Assembly: GCF_949987515.2 (NCBI RefSeq)
Contig: NW_027192651.1
Location: 1,860,001 to 1,924,000, forward strand
Direction: 5' to 3'
Source: Delphinus delphis
Taxonomy: Eukaryota > Chordata > Mammalia > Artiodactyla > Delphinidae
Length of the DNA stretch: 64,000 nt
In this document: one piece after another, positions 62,811-64,000 of the stretch
Layout: each line of letters begins with the position of its first letter
How positions within the stretch are numbered: position 1 is the stretch's first letter
Program-made: the position numbers and the translations under genes
The notes under the pieces: generated by a model
The model's input: the letters and a program-made list of their open reading frames with translations, nothing else
Told to the model about the DNA's origin: nothing
Database searches by the model: none

Positions 62811-64000
62811 GTACCCATTACACGGGTCTCAACTCTCCAGGTTTAAGGTATTCTTCCTTCAGCTAAAACATGCATGTGGAACCCAAGTATGATCAACCAT
62901 GTGAATGGGAGACGTGTTCAAATATGTCTCAGTTTTCCTCCCCTGGTACTCGGGTGCAACATTCCAGACGCTTTACTAACACTCTCCCCACTTGGAGAGT
63001 CAGCGCCTTTAACCTCCTGTTTGGCCCAGTTTGCAATTTCTGCGGAAGATGAACAGGAATAGCGAGAACCAATGAGAGGCTAGCTGGAGGTGTCTGGCCG
63101 GGCAAATTTAACTCTCATTTCCCACCAGGAAGAGGAAATAACCAAAGGCTCAGCGTGCCGTACCGGAACCAGATTAGGGCCTGAAGCCATCCTGCGGTGT
63201 TGCAGCCAGGTCACAAGAAAGCGAGTTGAAGAAAGGAGCTCAGGGGCACTGTAATTCACAAACCTGCAGAGTTATAAATGACAGCTATCGTCCAAAAATA
63301 GACTGAAGTAAGGCTGCCAAGAGGACTTGAAAGCGGGGCAGAATTGCAGGAAACCGATTTCAGGAGGTAGACTGGAATTGCATTGAAAGCATAGGAAAAG
63401 AGGCAGAACGTCCACAATGATGCACTTGGCCAAAAAGGGCGTATGCGTTTTTTCCTGAATATATTCAGGAAAAAACGCATACGCCCTTTTTGGCCAACCA
63501 AGCAAGCTTGCAAAGGAAATCTGCACTACAATGAAGTCTCACTTCCCCCCGGTCAAAAGGGCCATCTGAAAAAAGTGTAAAATCCAGAAAGGCAGGACAG
63601 GCCATGGAGAACTGGGAGCCTTGTTATGCTGATGGGCGGGATGTAAATTGCCAACAACCACTCGGGAGAAGTGTATGGTGTTTCCTGAAACATGTAAAAA
63701 ACAAAGCAACAGAACCTAGGGCACTTCCACTTATGGTCCTATAGCTTAGGGAAATTAAAATCAAAAAGACACAGCCACCCCAAAGTTTGGAACGGCTCTG
63801 TTTACAAGAACCTCGTTTACAGTACAAGTTCAACATCGCAGAAAGTGAAAAATGGATAAAGAAGTTGTGGTATTTACTTACAAAGCAATATCACTCAGCA
63901 ATGAAATCTGTGTCATCAGGCCCTTAGCAGCACAATGAGTGGATTCAGGTATGATGATTCTAACTGAAGTAAGTCACACAGAAAAAGAAACATCATAAGA
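62811..64000 (+). repeat. Satellite copy 41, cut by the window end (1,190 bp seen)
   Basis: Left type B, middle ac, right ggaacggctc. Palindrome 63426-63497 is perfect. Private gtctggccggg near 63092 and catgtaaaaaac near 63692. The array evidently continues beyond the window. Confidence 0.95.

Larger units (their letters stand above)
1..64000 (+). repeat. Satellite array, 41 head-to-tail units of about 1,579 bp (probable cetacean common satellite)
   Basis: The same sequence recurs every 1,576-1,580 bp from the first to the last base, always in the same orientation; only copy 36 differs in length (1,237 bp). Unit starts are placed at gtaccc within a ggtacc site that nearly every copy keeps. 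Copies differ by scattered substitutions and 1-2 bp indels. From memory, a 1,579-bp tandem repeat making up much of the heterochromatin is the common cetacean satellite first described in the killer whale; length and LINE-1 content fit. That a toothed whale is the source is inference. No open reading frame here looks like a functional gene: all are short and recur only because the unit recurs. Confidence 0.93.

Overview
The window is one uninterrupted satellite array and holds no functional gene. It contains 41 head-to-tail copies of a unit of about 1,579 bp (1,576 to 1,580 bp in intact copies). Forty start and end inside the window; copy 36 carries an internal deletion and copy 41 runs off the right edge. 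The first base falls on the unit boundary used here, the G starting gtaccc inside a KpnI-type ggtacc site. All copies point the same way, and I saw no foreign insertion, gene, tRNA, rRNA or CRISPR array.

Organism. The unit length, the tandem layout and a LINE-1 3' end of the kind found in hoofed mammals and their relatives point to the common cetacean satellite, described from the killer whale as a 1,579-bp repeat. A toothed whale or dolphin is therefore the most likely source. This rests on memory and on reading the sequence, not on a database search.

Layout of one unit (numbering of copy 1). Bases 1 to about 616 are sequence I do not recognise. Bases 617-688 are a perfect 72-bp palindrome without spacer. 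From about 690 to at least 1500 the unit is a degenerate LINE-1 3' end: the last part of ORF2 followed by 3' untranslated sequence. The remaining bases lead into the next copy without a poly(A) tract.

Layout of the array. Copies are mosaics of a few linked marker states. Left end (types A, B, C): A has cctagagtatg and gatcggg; B has cccaagtatg and gaacggg; C has cccagagtatg and gaacggg. Middle (about unit base 850): cagacact ('ga') or caaccact ('ac'). Right (about unit base 985): gggacgcctc or ggaacggctc. Higher-order blocks stand out: three nearly identical 3,159-bp dimers at 16178-25667, an older dimer duplication in copies 7-10, a trimer duplication in copies 26-31, and longer-range sharing (copies 1-5 with 24-25, and 20-21 with 27-28). 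This is the pattern left by repeated unequal exchange.

Most notable points: two palindromes (copies 21 and 28) carry matched changes in both arms; the only large deletion ends inside a palindrome near its centre; copies 7, 9 and 40 keep a segment closer to LINE-1 than the majority form.
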